DNA of 64,000 bases from Adiantum capillus-veneris (GCA_014529385.2 CM043947.1:100132686-100196685); one strand, 5' to 3'. Shown: positions 37,945 through 49,019, counted from the first letter of the stretch. Numbers and translations: made by a program. The notes: a model not told the origin generated them from the sequence alone.

Positions 37945-38058
37945 TTAGCACCATTAAAGGTTACCAATTGTTGACAGCATGACATAACAAGGAACGGACA
38001 CATTAACATATGACTGACATGACACCAAACATTGACAAACACAAAATGGGATCGTATT

Positions 38059-38866
38059 TCATGATAAGCCAGAAGCAAGTACAAAATAGCTAATTCTTGG
38101 AGGTTCGCGGCTTGAGACCACGACCTTTGGGGTGCTTTTTACATTCATAAGGAAGAGTTCAGAGAGTGTGGCACAGTCAATGCTATAACTTGTTTCTAAG
38201 GTTGTCGCCTGCCTGCCCCGCACCTTCGGCCTCCTCCATGGCTTTCGTCTCCTCTGCAAAATAAGCTGCCTACTCCGTGCCATACTCTTCCGCAGCCTCC
38301 TTCGCACCCTCGGCAGGTTCTGCCTCCTTCGCACTGTCAGCAAGTTCCGCCTCACTCTTTGCCTGCTGCCTCGTCTTTCTGCCTGACTTCTCTTCTACAT
38401 ACTGTGGAGTTGCATCCAAAAACTCGGCCGCCGAGGGAACTTCCACTGCCACCTCCTCATCAGCTTGAATTTCTGTGTTGTTCTTCTTGCCTAGCTCTAT
38501 CTCTATGTCATCAACTTCCTCAATTAGTTCGCTTTCCTGTTTATCCTTCTCCTGCATTTTAGTTTTCAGTTTAGCTTCTGCCATACCAAAGCCCACACCA
38601 GCCTCAGACCCTTTCCCTTCCACTGTGCTGGCATTAGGTCCTTGCTGGCTTTCCTGCGCTTCGGCTTTAGTGTTATCTTCCTCCAAACTGGAGTCTAGAG
38701 CAGGCTCAACCTTTTTGCCTTCCATCGTGTTGGCACCAATGTCATGCAGTACTTCATGCACTGACTTATAAGGATCTTCCTGGAACATGTGACTGGCATC
38801 TGACTTGCCGTATCCAGGAAGATCCTTCCGATCCATAGGGGTGTTGGTGTTGTCATGGGTGTCCAC
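38059..38866 (-). CDS. Acidic low-complexity exon of the minus-strand gene
   Basis: Opens MDTHDNTNTPMDRKDLPGYG and continues for about 200 residues rich in Glu, Lys and Ala (VDDIEIELGKKNNTEIQADE, AKEAEPAEGAKEAAEEYG). It changes frame near 38270 to KVRGRQATTLETSYSIDCAT and PKVVVSSREPPRI. No catalytic motif; a disordered or coiled region is likely. It lies directly upstream of the phosphatase exon and probably belongs to the same transcript. Confidence 0.45.
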
Positions 38867-38912
38867 ACCGAAAGATCCTCTCCCTACATATACACAAAGA
38901 TAAAAGAGAAGA

Positions 38913-39248
38913 TTAGATCATAAATTCAAATGATATTATAAGCATGTAGTGTCCAACACAAACACCCCACTTACTCTTCAATAATGAACTCCTTGAAATC
39001 CAGGCCTTTGCCTCCGAAGGGATTGCAGTGTTGCAAAGTGCCTTCACGCACGTATCTTCCATTCTCAATACACTTGCAAAACACAGTGGATGGTACTGAT
39101 GCCTGCAGGGAAGCAAGAAGGTACCAACCACGTAAGAAGCCTCCAAAGCCTCTCCACGGGCAACACAAGAACCAAACACATGTATTGTGTTTTCAGGGTC
39201 CACAACATGAGGCCTTGGAGTCAACGTGTGAGTCATCCCTCCCTTCAC
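38913..39248 (-). CDS. Exon of the minus-strand gene, Cys/His-containing
   Basis: The best exon reads ASVPSTVFCKCIENGRYVRE, GTLQHCNPFGGKGLDFKEFI and IEE. It lies between an acceptor TTCCCTGCAG and a strong donor GTAAGT near 38973. Another frame through the same bases gives PCRHQYHPLCF, a RING-like pattern, so the true frame is uncertain. Family not recognised. Confidence 0.4.
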   Translation of the reverse strand: MKGGMTHTLTPRPHVVDPENTIHVFGSCVARGEALEASYVVGTFLLPCRHQYHPLCFASVLRMEDTCVKALCNTAIPSEAKAWISRSSLLKSKWGVCVGHYMLIISFEFMI

Positions 39249-39419
39249 AGCAGCAGAGAGCTTGCTTACAAATTCGTACTAGTCTTGGGTTTCCAGGGAC
39301 TCGTTGTAGAGCCTGGCATACTCTCTCTGCAAAACAGAATGCTCTCGTAATTTACTTACCAAAACAACCAAGATGCATGGAAGAACACATGCAATAGCAA
39401 AAAATTATTGAAAGAGTAC

Positions 39420-40968
39420 CAAAATAGAACAAAACAGTACCCAACAGGCACCAAAACAGTACCTGCTAGCAAGGAATAGCACATGTAGTAATTATTGCAA
39501 CAATTACAAAATAGAACCAAGACAGTACCAAATCAAACAATTAGCAAAGAAAACATTATTAGAAGAAAATACCAATGTAGTATCAAGGTACTAGAAATAC
39601 CAGAAGTACCAAAAGTACCTAAAGTACCTAAAGTACCAAAATTTTCAAGAGTACCAGAGAAGTTTCAAGCACCAAAAGTACCTAATTCATACTCAACATT
39701 ACAGTATAAGACAGTAACTAGAAAGTACCAAAATAAGTAACCAGACTACCCAAAGAGCAGATAAATACCCAGAGTACCAAGGATTGTGCCACATAGCACC
39801 CAAGGCAAATCTGTAAACTATATGAGTACCAAAATTCTCAAGGCAGTGCCAAAATGGTCAAAGAGAGAACCAAATAAAATTAATAAGCACAAAAGGTTAC
39901 AAGGAAAGTACCAAAAGTACCAAAATAGGTTGAAGTACCAAATGTTTCAACAATACCAAATCAGTATCAAGCACCAAAAGTACCCAAGTCATACTCACCA
40001 TTACAGTATAAGACTGTAACTAGAAAGTACCAAAATAAGTAATCAGGCTACCCAATGAACAGATAAGCACCCAGAGTACCAAAGATTGTGCCACATAGCA
40101 CCCAAGGAAAATCTGTAGACTAGATGAGTTCCAAAAATTCTCAAGGCAGTACCAAAATGGTCAAAGAGAGAACCAAATAAAATAAAGAATCACAAAAGGT
40201 TACAAGGGAAGTACCAAAAGTACCAAAATAGGTTGAAGTACCAAATGTTTCAAGAGTACCAAAGCAGTATCAAGCACCAAAAGTACCCAAGTCAAACTCA
40301 ACATTACAGTATAAGACTGTAACTAGAGAGTTCCAAAATAAGTAATAAGAGTACCCAATGAACAGAAAAGCACCCAGAGTACCAAAGATTGTGCCACATA
40401 GCACCCAAGACAATATCTGTAAACTATTTGAGTACCAAAAATTCTCAAGACAATACCAGAATGATCGAAGAGAGAACCAATAAAAATAACTAAGCACCAA
40501 AAGGTTACAAGGGAAGTACGAACATAGCAGTTAGTGTTCGATTAAATACCCAAATCAGTTTAAAAAGTACCAAAACAGTCCAAAAATAAGTAAACCACTT
40601 TCAAAAAAAAAACTGGAAAGTACCAAGACATTTAAAGAAGATACCAAAGCACTAAGCAGCATGTACCATAGCAGTCTCAAAATAGAATTAAAAAAGACCA
40701 AATGATCAGAAAAGCACCAAAAGTACCATGGATTGTGCCATTATAGGATCCAAAACAAAACAAATAGTACAGTGTAAGACTCAAAAATTAGAAACAAGGA
40801 AGTACCAATATAGTACCAAGTAGTTCAAATGAGTACCAAATGAAATGAAGCAACATCATAAAGTACTAAGGAAAGTTCTAGCACTGTCCTTAGTGTTAAA
40901 TAAAAGTACCAAAACAGTTAGAGAGAGTACCAAACCAGTCCAAGATAGTACTAAAACCCATAAAACTG
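39420..40968 (-). repeat. GGTACTTT-rich tandem repeats in intron (about 302-bp units)
   Basis: ATTACAGTATAAGAC..TAACTAGA recurs at about 39698, 39999 and 40302, a period of about 302 bp over at least three units. Each unit is packed with AGTACCAAA (GGTACT on the gene's sense strand). Less regular copies extend to 40968. Confidence 0.85.
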
Positions 40969-42010
40969 TCAGCAAATAAACCAGTCAAGAAGTGAAACAT
41001 GCCAAATCACCAAACCTTGTGCAGAATAAAAAATTTCAAGAGTCGTACACAATGCAATAAGCCAGAAATACAATACCTCCTGTTGTTCAACCTCAGCTTG
41101 GAGCTTCTTGATATTTTTGAAAACCCTGTGCCGTCGTAACAAGTGCCGACTTGCTCCCAGCTCGGCCTCCACCTCTCTGATCTCTTCATCAGGGATAGGT
41201 ATTTGCTGCCGGAGCACACCGATGCACGCCTCTAGGGTATCAATATCCTGCATCAAAATTTTCGCCACGCCCTCTTTACCCTCATATACCAGTAAGTTGG
41301 TCCTTGTTTGCTTGAATAGAGGCCTTCAGGTCTGTTAGTTTTGATGACCGTGGATGTGACACCTGCTTTTGGAGTCTTTGGTGCAATTCCTCTAAGTTAG
41401 GTAGGTAGTCAGGCACTGCCCCTCTGACACCTTGCTCTGGTTTTGTGCAAATGTTGCTGCCACTTTGAGTCATGCGGGCCTTCTTAACTGACTGCGGGAC
41501 AGTTCCAGGGGAGGAAGCATTTTGCTTCCTCCATGTCTCAACTTTACGGTCAAGACCGCCAGTCCTAAATGATATCATTTGCAACACTCCTTCCCCAAAC
41601 CGGGCCCATGCTATTCTATGCCCTGTTGGGTCTTTTCTCGCTGCATCACATTTCTCGAATGCATTACCCTTAGCAAATTTGGTGGTCAGTTTACCGCATG
41701 AAGGGGGTTCCTGATAAACTTTGGAGAATAGAAATCTGCAGTCATCCACCAGATGTGGCTGCAAATGATTTAAATAAATTTTGTTGTTCTTTTGGAACTT
41801 GTAATTGAAAATAGATAACCACTGCTCGGATGGCAAGTCCTCATCAGTCAGGTCCTTAGGGAGTTTGCCTTCTAGACTAAGGCCATACTCCTCATGCAAG
41901 CCCTCTGCTGTATAACAGAACTTGGTTTGTTGAGGGTACTTCTCCATTTTATTATTACCTGAAATGTCAAACAAATCAGAAATTATTGTGAAACAAATCC
42001 AAAGTACCAC
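40969..42010 (-). CDS. Minus-strand gene, central exons with coiled coil
   Basis: After an acceptor TGACATTTCAG near 41957 the text reads MEKYPQQTKFCYTAEGLHEE, PKDLTDEDLPSEQWLSIFNY and ARFGEGVLQMISFRTGGLDR. A heptad-rich part follows (LPNLEELHQRLQKQ; EEIREVEAELGASRHLL; FKNIKKLQAEVEQQE), ending at donor GTATTG near 41082. A one-base frame change near 41290 separates the two halves. I recognise no enzyme. The coiled coil suggests self-association or partner binding. The intron that follows is the repeat at 39420-40968. Confidence 0.5.
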
Positions 42011-42467
42011 ATTTGTTACTATACATTTAATAACTAATAACTAATGTGTTTACAATATGATTTATCCATACTCTATTTCCACGAAACTTCAACAATAGTC
42101 TGCAATAACTTCAGTTTTAATCCTTGGCATATGATATACAAAGCTCTAACATAAAGCAGGGAAACTATAGAATCATGTACATTGTCTCAGCTAAACCTTT
42201 CTATCCACAAACATTGAAGCTCCACAACCACTTTTCTAGAATATCCTAGAAAAATACACTTAATACTATAAAGCAAGCTAGATAATTAGCATGGTCCAAG
42301 TCAATTTTCTAATTTTTCTCTCATATGCATATGGATTACAAATGCGATGCTCCAAGGTATCAAATTTTACACTGAACATTTAAATTCAAAATTTTACACC
42401 TTCTAATTAACACGAGCCTGATTCCAATGAATAGCTTACCACGTCTTGACTTGTTGGTATATTTTGA

Positions 42468-42716
42468 TTAATCCTCATCGACACAGTGTGAGGTCCGTTC
42501 GGAGTCGATTTCAGAAGCCTTGAACTGTTTTGCACTAGCCCTTGTGTTGGGACTGGTTTTGTTCTCTAGCTTTGTTTGTTGAGAGGTGGGGGTGGAAGAA
42601 CCTTTGTTGTTGCTTCTCCCATGGGTGGGCATTCCCTCCTTGGCCTTCCCTTTCTGTTTGCATGTTGAAGGTGACGCTCTACGGGTAGCAGCTACCTTGG
42701 CCTTTGGGGTCCTCAT
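42468..42716 (-). CDS. Minus-strand gene, first exon (basic N-terminus)
   Basis: ATG at 42716 begins MRTPKAKVAATRRASPSTCK and continues Lys/Arg/Ser rich for about 80 residues, like a DNA-binding or nuclear-localising tail. A GA/CT leader lies just upstream (42756-42786), mirroring the (CT)n leader of the convergent plus-strand gene. The ORF stops at 42468; no clear donor is seen, so linkage to the next exon is inferred. Confidence 0.4.
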   Translation of the reverse strand: MRTPKAKVAATRRASPSTCKQKGKAKEGMPTHGRSNNKGSSTPTSQQTKLENKTSPNTRASAKQFKASEIDSERTSHCVDED

Positions 42717-42786
42717 GGTGGAGAACTCACATGATAGCAGCTCTGATACAATGCTGAGAGAGAGAGAGAGAGATAGAGAGAGAGAG

Positions 42787-43489
42787 TAGCTCTGCTACGA
42801 GTCTGAGGGAGGAGAGAGAGAGCCCAAGCGCTGGCAGAAAGCGCTCAATTCAAACGGATGCAGTTCGGACCACTAAATCCACTAACTACATCACTACTCT
42901 CACACGGGCTGGCCCATTGTGAAACTGCACGACTTGTATTTTTTGAGATACAATTATAGCTAACAAATACAAATTCCAAAACTTTTGGGCCTCAAAACGT
43001 TTTTGTACCACCATCCTTTGCTTTCAGCCCTGTGTAAAGTACAGTAAGTAGTTCAGTTAGTATAGCTAATGAGTTGCTGTAGTAGTATGTTAGTGTGTAA
43101 TAGTAGCTCTATTAGTTGTAAGTAGGTAGGTTAGGTGTGTGTGTGCTCGCGCACACAGCGCGGCCGTGGCGACCTTATCCCAAAAAAAAATTTAAAAAAT
43201 AAATAAAAATAAAGGTAGGACCGGGATCGGGAATATCCCCCAGACCCAAGCCCAAACCCAAGCCCAAGCTCACGCTCAGGCTCGGGCCTCAGTAATTACG
43301 TATTTTAGCCTCACGTGTAGGTAAAAATCGACCTTTTTGAGGACCAACGGAGCTTCAGGTAACTAAATGTGGTGCTGTAAAGCACACCACAACCCCCTGA
43401 GCGATACGCTTGTTTCGAGCTATCACATGCTCTAATCCAAAAACTGATCATTAAAAAACATCAAAAAGCAAGTGAAACCGGACGCCTAA
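42787..43489. other. Non-coding spacer
   Basis: No gene is visible. 43230-43290 is a CCCAAGCCCAAGCTC low-complexity tract. Confidence 0.5.
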
Positions 43490-43500
43490 CACTACAAGAG
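43490..43500 (+). mobile_element. Possible CACTA transposon terminus
   Basis: CACTACAAGAG matches the conserved CACTACAAGA start of CACTA elements and is followed by short GCGACAC/GCGTCGC-type repeats. No opposite terminus is found in the window. Confidence 0.3.
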
Positions 43501-43532
43501 TTACTTCACATTAGCGACACTCACCGTGTGAT

Positions 43533-43643
43533 GTTTATTTTTTACCCCTTTCGGCATTGCTATGGGCGTCGCTAGTTTATTTGTAACATAGCAATGCTCA
43601 TAGCGATGCCCATAGCGACGCTAGACAGGGGTAAAAAATAAAC
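43533..43643. repeat. Foldback element, 111 bp
   Basis: GTTTATTTTTTACCCCT and AGGGGTAAAAAATAAAC form perfect 17-bp inverted ends. The interior also pairs imperfectly (GCTATGGGCGTCGCTA with its inverted partner), so the whole segment can form a hairpin. Confidence 0.75.
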
Positions 43644-43712
43644 CGAGAGCGCCCGAAAACTCAGATCTCAGATCTGAGTTTTTGACGCTCAAACAAGCAA
43701 AGAGGTAACCCG

Positions 43713-43716
<4 letters not shown>

Positions 43717-43757
<41 letters not shown>

Positions 43758-43759
43758 CT

Positions 43760-43846
<87 letters not shown>

Positions 43847-43983
43847 TACACGAGGAGAGGAAGGAGAGCCACGTATGCTCCTTCCCTCTCCTCTCTCTCA
43901 TGTTCCCTTCCCCTCTTTCTCTCTCTCTCTCTCTCCTTCTCTCTCTCTTTCTCTCACACACACACACACATACACATTGTGTT

Positions 43984-44022
<39 letters not shown>

Positions 44023-44093
44023 ACATGCATAAACAAAATACACACACACATACATGCATAAACAAAGAATGCATACACACACACATTGACAGA

Positions 44094-44169
<76 letters not shown>

Positions 44170-44221
44170 AAGAAGAAGAAGAAGAAGAAGAAGAAGAAGA
44201 AGAAGAATAAGAAGAAGAAGA
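43717..44221. repeat. Microsatellite cluster (CT, CA, GA, GAA)
   Basis: Successive arrays: CT 43717-43752, CA about 43760-43843, CT near 43916-43950, GA 43987-44020, GA 44096-44164, GAA 44165-44221. The GAA array also forms the tail of the adjacent SINE-like copy. Confidence 0.9.
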
Positions 44222-44374
44222 GAGTTTGAAAGTCGTAGGAAACTATCCCAAGAGACCTTAAAGATTTAGCCGACGAGGAGTTGAACTCAAGACCTGTTAT
44301 TCAAGAGGGAAATGGCATAACCAATCTACCACACTTGGGTGATAGAAAGGTTATACCATATTCCTCTTTTTATT
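44165..44374 (-). mobile_element. tRNA-derived SINE-like element, copy 1
   Basis: On the minus strand TGGTAGATTGG (44321-44331) resembles a pol III A box. AGTTCAACTCC, about 40 bases on, matches the B box GGTTCRANNCC at 10 of 11 positions. A short body follows, then a TTC/CTT microsatellite tail, as in many plant SINEs. The tRNA cloverleaf is too degenerate for a working tRNA gene. Confidence 0.55.
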
Positions 44375-44410
44375 GGCACACACACACATCCACACACACA
44401 CACACACACC

Positions 44411-44582
44411 CAAGAAGAAGAGAGTTTTAAGGTCGTAGGAAACTATCCTAAGAGACCTTAAAGATATAGCCAATGAGGAGTTGAACTCAAGACCTGTTAT
44501 TCAAGAGTGAAATGGCATACCCAATCTACCACACTTGGGTGATAGAAAGGTTATACCAGTTTCCCCTTTTTATTGGCACTGA
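44411..44582 (-). mobile_element. tRNA-derived SINE-like element, copy 2
   Basis: Near-identical to copy 1 at a spacing of exactly 200 bp (B box at 44481, A box at 44521), with a CTTCTTGGG/TG-type tail. Both copies carry the same leader GGTATAACCTTTCTATCACC. Confidence 0.6.
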
Positions 44583-44702
44583 TGGACGGCTTTAAAAACC
44601 GTGACCGTGAAAACAACACCCTAAGGAAGGAAAGGTTTTTTACCAAAAAGAAAAAAAAAAGCCCTTTACTATTCACTATGCCCCCCCAAGTTTAACCACT
44701 AG

Positions 44703-45025
44703 TGTGTAAAGAAAGAGGATGCAAGAGAGCTACACAAGATAAGCACACACCACACAGAGATGGAAAGCTTCTTCTTCTTCTCACAGAAAAGAGAGTACAA
44801 AATGACTAAGTGCTAAAACTGAAAAGTAGCACATATGTACATGCGGTCACTAAGTGTGAACTCGCTAGAAGCGTACTAGGGTGGCACTATAAGTGTAGTC
44901 CAGCTGTAGAATCACTGGCAGAGATCCTCCGTGTCGGTCACCTAACGCGCCAGTGAGTAAATGTCGTAAGCGGCCAAGACCCGTAGTGGATGCCAGCTCA
45001 AGGTGTAGAGCTCGACATCTCAACA
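44703..45025 (-). repeat. 3' LTR of the preserved copia element
   Basis: Begins TGTTGAGATG at 45025 right after the purine tract. The far end is placed at TTACACA near 44703 on the TG...CA rule only. Confidence 0.45.
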
Positions 45026-45049
45026 CTCCCCCTCGAGCTTTGCATGTCG

Positions 45050-46556
45050 CAGAGTCCAAGCATAGTCCAGAAACGTCAAAGCTTCTCAGTTCCAAGGGCC
45101 TTGGTAAAGATATCCGCTATCTGCTCCTCTGTGCTGACCTAGACCAAGTCGATGTCGCCCGCCAACACTCGCTCTCGAACGTAGTGGTAATGGACCTCGA
45201 TGTGCTTGGTCCTGGCATGGAACATTGGGTTCCTAGCCAACTGCATGCTGCTGAGGTTGTCACAATGGATGAAAATCTGCTGGTCCACCTACACTCCCAA
45301 GTCCTCAAGTAATGTGCGTAGCCAAGCACCTCGCACGTTGCAATTGCTGCACCTCTGTACTCGGCCTCTGTGCTCAATAAAGCAACCGTAGGTTGCTTTT
45401 TGCTGCTCCAAGTAACAGCATCACTCCCAAAAGAGAACATGAAGCCACTCGTAGATCTCCTATCAACAATGCTACCTGCCCAATCTGCATCTGTATACCC
45501 ATACAATGCTAATGGCACATCTGCTGCATAGAACAATGCATAGTCAAGAGTCCCTTGCACATACCGAAGTGTGCGGCGTACTCCATCCAAATGTGGCTTC
45601 CTCGGAAGCTGCATGAGCTGACTCTCCAAGCCTACTGTGTAGCTCAAGTCTGGCCTCGTGATAGTCAAGTAGATTAGACTACCCACAATCTTCAAGTACA
45701 TCTTGACATCCTCAACAACATCACCCTTCTCTGCACTCAGCTTTGCATTCACATCCAAGGGAATAGAAATTGGCTTACAATCAGCCATACCATACTTTGA
45801 CAACATGTCCAAAGCATACTGTCTCTGTGACAGCCATACACCTTGTGGAGTCCTGATCACCTCAATGCCAAGAAAGTAGCGCAACTCGCCCAAATCTTTC
45901 ATTTCAAACTCCTGTTTGAGAAGACCATTCACATGGTCAATCTCCATAGCATTGTCACCCACAATAATAAGGTCATCTACATATATGGTAATGACCACAA
46001 TCCCCACATCACTCTCACGTACATAGAGTGAATGATCAACATGAGCTCTCCTAAACCCAATACTGACAAGATACTTGGCAATCTTGTCATACCATGCTCT
46101 AGATCCCTGCTTCAAACCATACAAAGCTTTGAGAAGTCTGCATACATAATCTGGGTAACTTGGATCGACATAACTAGGTGGCTGATCCATATACACTTCC
46201 TCTTGCAACTCACCATTCAAGAAGGCATTCTTTACATCCATTTGATGCATAATCCATCCTTTAGATGCAGCCACTGCTATGACAGCTCTCACACTCGTCA
46301 TCTTTGCCACTAGAGCAAAGGTCTCCTCATAGTCTATGCCATACGTCTGTGCATAACCCTTTGCGACCAGCCTTGCCTTGTGACGCTCAATGTTACCATC
46401 ATCCTTATGCTTGGTTTTATACACCCATTTATAGCCAATAGCTTTCTTGCCACTTGGCAATGGCACCAACTCCCATGTGTCGTTTGCTTCCAATGCAGCC
46501 ATCTCTTCATTCATTGCATCATCCCAATGCACATTTCCAACTGCATCCTCAAACAT
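45050..46556 (-). pseudogene. Copia reverse transcriptase and RNase H
   Basis: A 479-residue open frame with AIGYKWVYKTKH, MHQMDVKNAFLNGELQEEVY, LLKALYGLKQGSRAWYDKI, ITIYVDDLIIVG (YVDD active site), TDADWAGSIVDRRSTSGF and LLSTEAEYRGAA (RNase H). Near 45250 the frame slips; the correct continuation IHCDNLSSMQLARNP, TKHIEVHYHYVRERVL and IADIFTKALGTEKL reaches 45050 with one stop. It makes cDNA and removes the RNA strand. Confidence 0.93.
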
Positions 46557-46744
46557 GTGGGCTCCATATCCTGTATCACCTTAGCCATGTAGGCTTGGTG
46601 ATGCACTAGATACCCATCATAAGTCAATTTTTGAACTGGATTTCTGACTTTGTTAGATCTGCGCGGTCTTGGGTCACTCCTTTGCCCTCTAGCATCTTCT
46701 TGTACTTTCCTTACACCAGGTGTCCTGACAGCCGGAATTCCAAA

Positions 46745-48790
46745 TTACTCATCAAGACTTTGTTCAGAACCATTTGAATCCATGTCTACATGTGAAAAAC
46801 CTGATGATGCATCAGCCATAAGGGGAGGTTCATCAACCTTTTCCTTTCCTTTTCGTGATACATTCCCTGTACCTGCTGGTGGAGTAACCTGCGTACGTAG
46901 TCTACCATTCCATGGCTTTTCAACAGAGCCACGAGAAGAGGACTCTTGTGGTCCACTCAAAACCTGTGACTGTGGCCTCACATTTTGTACAACCACATCA
47001 TCTTTTACATCAGCCCCAATAGTGCCATGTGGATTACTGTACCAGTTGCTCATCTCATCAAAGACTACATCTCTGCTCACTCGTAATTCTCCTGTAGTAG
47101 GATTGTAGCACCTGTACCCCTTTTGTTCAAGGGAATATCCCACAAGAATACGTTTCTCTGCTTTAGGATCCAATTTCCTACGCAACTCATCTGGTACATG
47201 TACGCAAGCTATGCAGCCAAACACTTTGAAGTGTGCCAAATCAGGCTTTGTACCTGTAAACTTTTCCTCATGTGTTACATCATGCACCGCAGCTGTACGT
47301 GTCCTGTTCATAATGTACAGAGCTGTATTTACAGCTTCAGCCCAGAAATGATGAGGCATGTTCTTCTCATTCATCAATGCACGTGCAACCTCTGCAATGT
47401 GCCTGCTTTTCCTTTCTGCGACCCCATTCTGCTGTGGAGTATATCTGCATGTAAACTGCCTGCGTATACCATGCATTTGCAGAAAATCTGAAAAATCATC
47501 GGAGAAGTACTCTCCCCCTCCATCTGACCTCAATGTCTTGATTTGCATATTTTTCTCCTTCTCAATCATGACTTTGAAGTCTTGAAAGTGACCAAACACT
47601 TCACTTTTGTTACGCATGAAGTAGACCCATACTTTCCTTGTATGGTCATCAATGAAAGAGACATAATACCTCCAACCATTTATACTTGCAGTATTGGTTG
47701 GACCCCAAACATCTGTGTGCACCACCTCAAGTGGCTTTTTACATACATTGCGCTCATGTGGAAATGAGCCCTTTGACTGTTTTCCAAACTGGCATGCTGC
47801 ACACACTTTATGCATACCATCCACCTTGAATTTGGGCAAACCTTTTACAATCTGTTTTGATTGCATGCTGCGCAATCTCTGCTCAGTGACATGGCCAATG
47901 CGTTTGTGCAAAATGTCAACATCAGCCACAACACCTGTGTCCTGTACAAATAATGTAGCTTTTACCTCAGGCATGTCTACATTCAGCGTAAACATTCTGT
48001 CCACACATTTGCCCTCTGTGATCAGCTTACAGCCATTCTGGAAATCTTCTACATAACAGCCATTGGGATTGAAGAAAACCTGCAAACCCTGCTCAACCAT
48101 TTGTCCAACAGAAACAAGATTCTTTGTAATGTTTGGGACATGAAGTACATCTGCTAAGTACTTTGATTTTCCACTCTTCGTTTTTAGAGGTATGTCCCCT
48201 ACATGAGCAATGGGGTGAGCTGTGTCATCTCCTGTCTGCACATAGCCTGACACATCTGGTTTGCGCATATCTCTAAACCACTCTCCACGAGACGTCATGT
48301 GATTAGAGGCACCTGAATCCACATACCAAACATCATCTTGGGTGGAATTCTCTGTAGTCATTGTATTCATTACAAGCTGCATAACAAACATGCACTCGTT
48401 TTTGTTTTCATCTGCATCTCTGCTAGTAGATGCATAGTTGCCCTCTTCTCTCTTTCCACTTGCTTTTCCCTTTGGACAGTCACGTGACATGTGACCTCTT
48501 TCACCACAAGTCCAACATTCTCTGCTATCTGCAGTATGTTGCTGCCTGCTTGATCCTGCACCACGACCTCTTTGACTCCCCCTGCCTTGAGACTGGTTTC
48601 CCCTGCAACCTGTATTGTTTTGATTTGATTGACCTTCTTGAAATTGGCCCCTGCAACCCCTTGGGCCTCGACCACGACCTCTACCTCTACCTCTGTTGGA
48701 GTTAGAATAGAAGGCATGTTCATAATTATTTCTGCCATGAGAAGAAGATGTATCAAGGTTCTTCTCCTCAAGAATAAGGCATAGGAAATC
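46745..48790 (-). pseudogene. Copia gag end, protease and integrase
   Basis: The ORF covers 581 residues from the knuckle (CWTCGERGHMSRDCPKG, extending in frame to about 48790) through an RG-rich stretch. The protease DVWYVDSGASNHMTS is intact. The integrase has DILHKRIGHVTEQRLRSM, CAACQFGKQ, VHTDVWGP, TLRSDGGGEYFSD and TPQQNGVAERKSRHIAE, so HHCC and DDE are complete. A single TAA at 46745 separates it from the reverse transcriptase. Enzymatic residues are all kept. Confidence 0.92.
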
Positions 48791-48800
48791 AAATCTTGGG

Positions 48801-49000
48801 NNNNNNNNNNNNNNNNNNNNNNNNNNNNNNNNNNNNNNNNNNNNNNNNNNNNNNNNNNNNNNNNNNNNNNNNNNNNNNNNNNNNNNNNNNNNNNNNNNNN
48901 NNNNNNNNNNNNNNNNNNNNNNNNNNNNNNNNNNNNNNNNNNNNNNNNNNNNNNNNNNNNNNNNNNNNNNNNNNNNNNNNNNNNNNNNNNNNNNNNNNNN
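48801..49000. other. Assembly gap (200 N)
   Basis: Exactly 200 N, a conventional placeholder. Sequence on the two sides may not be adjacent in the genome. Confidence 0.98.
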
Positions 49001-49019
49001 CCTTTATCGATGCTTCCAG

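Larger units (their letters stand above)
44703..48800 (-). mobile_element. Ty1/copia retrotransposon, well preserved, cut by the assembly gap
   Basis: Minus-strand copia order: gag zinc knuckle, protease, integrase, reverse transcriptase, RNase H, purine tract CTCGAGGGGGAG and a 3' LTR starting TGTTGAGATG. About four lesions break the polyprotein: a stop at 46745, frameshifts near 46570 and 45250, and a stop near 45140. The 5' LTR and most of gag are missing into or beyond the N gap. It is the best-preserved retroelement here and could have moved in the recent past. Confidence 0.9.

Noticed and set aside
38971-39168. RING finger in the minus-strand gene
   Set aside because: PCRHQYHPLCF looks RING-like, but the remaining Cys/His are missing and the splice signals favour another frame.
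42740-42751. Met-tRNA-like primer site (TTGTATCAGAGC, minus strand) upstream of the ATG at 42716
   Set aside because: 11 of 12 bases match, but no LTR-like sequence lies next to it and no retroelement gene follows. Probably chance.
44271-44580. Functional tRNA genes
   Set aside because: A- and B-box-like blocks are present, but acceptor and anticodon stems do not form a convincing cloverleaf, and the tails are SINE-like.
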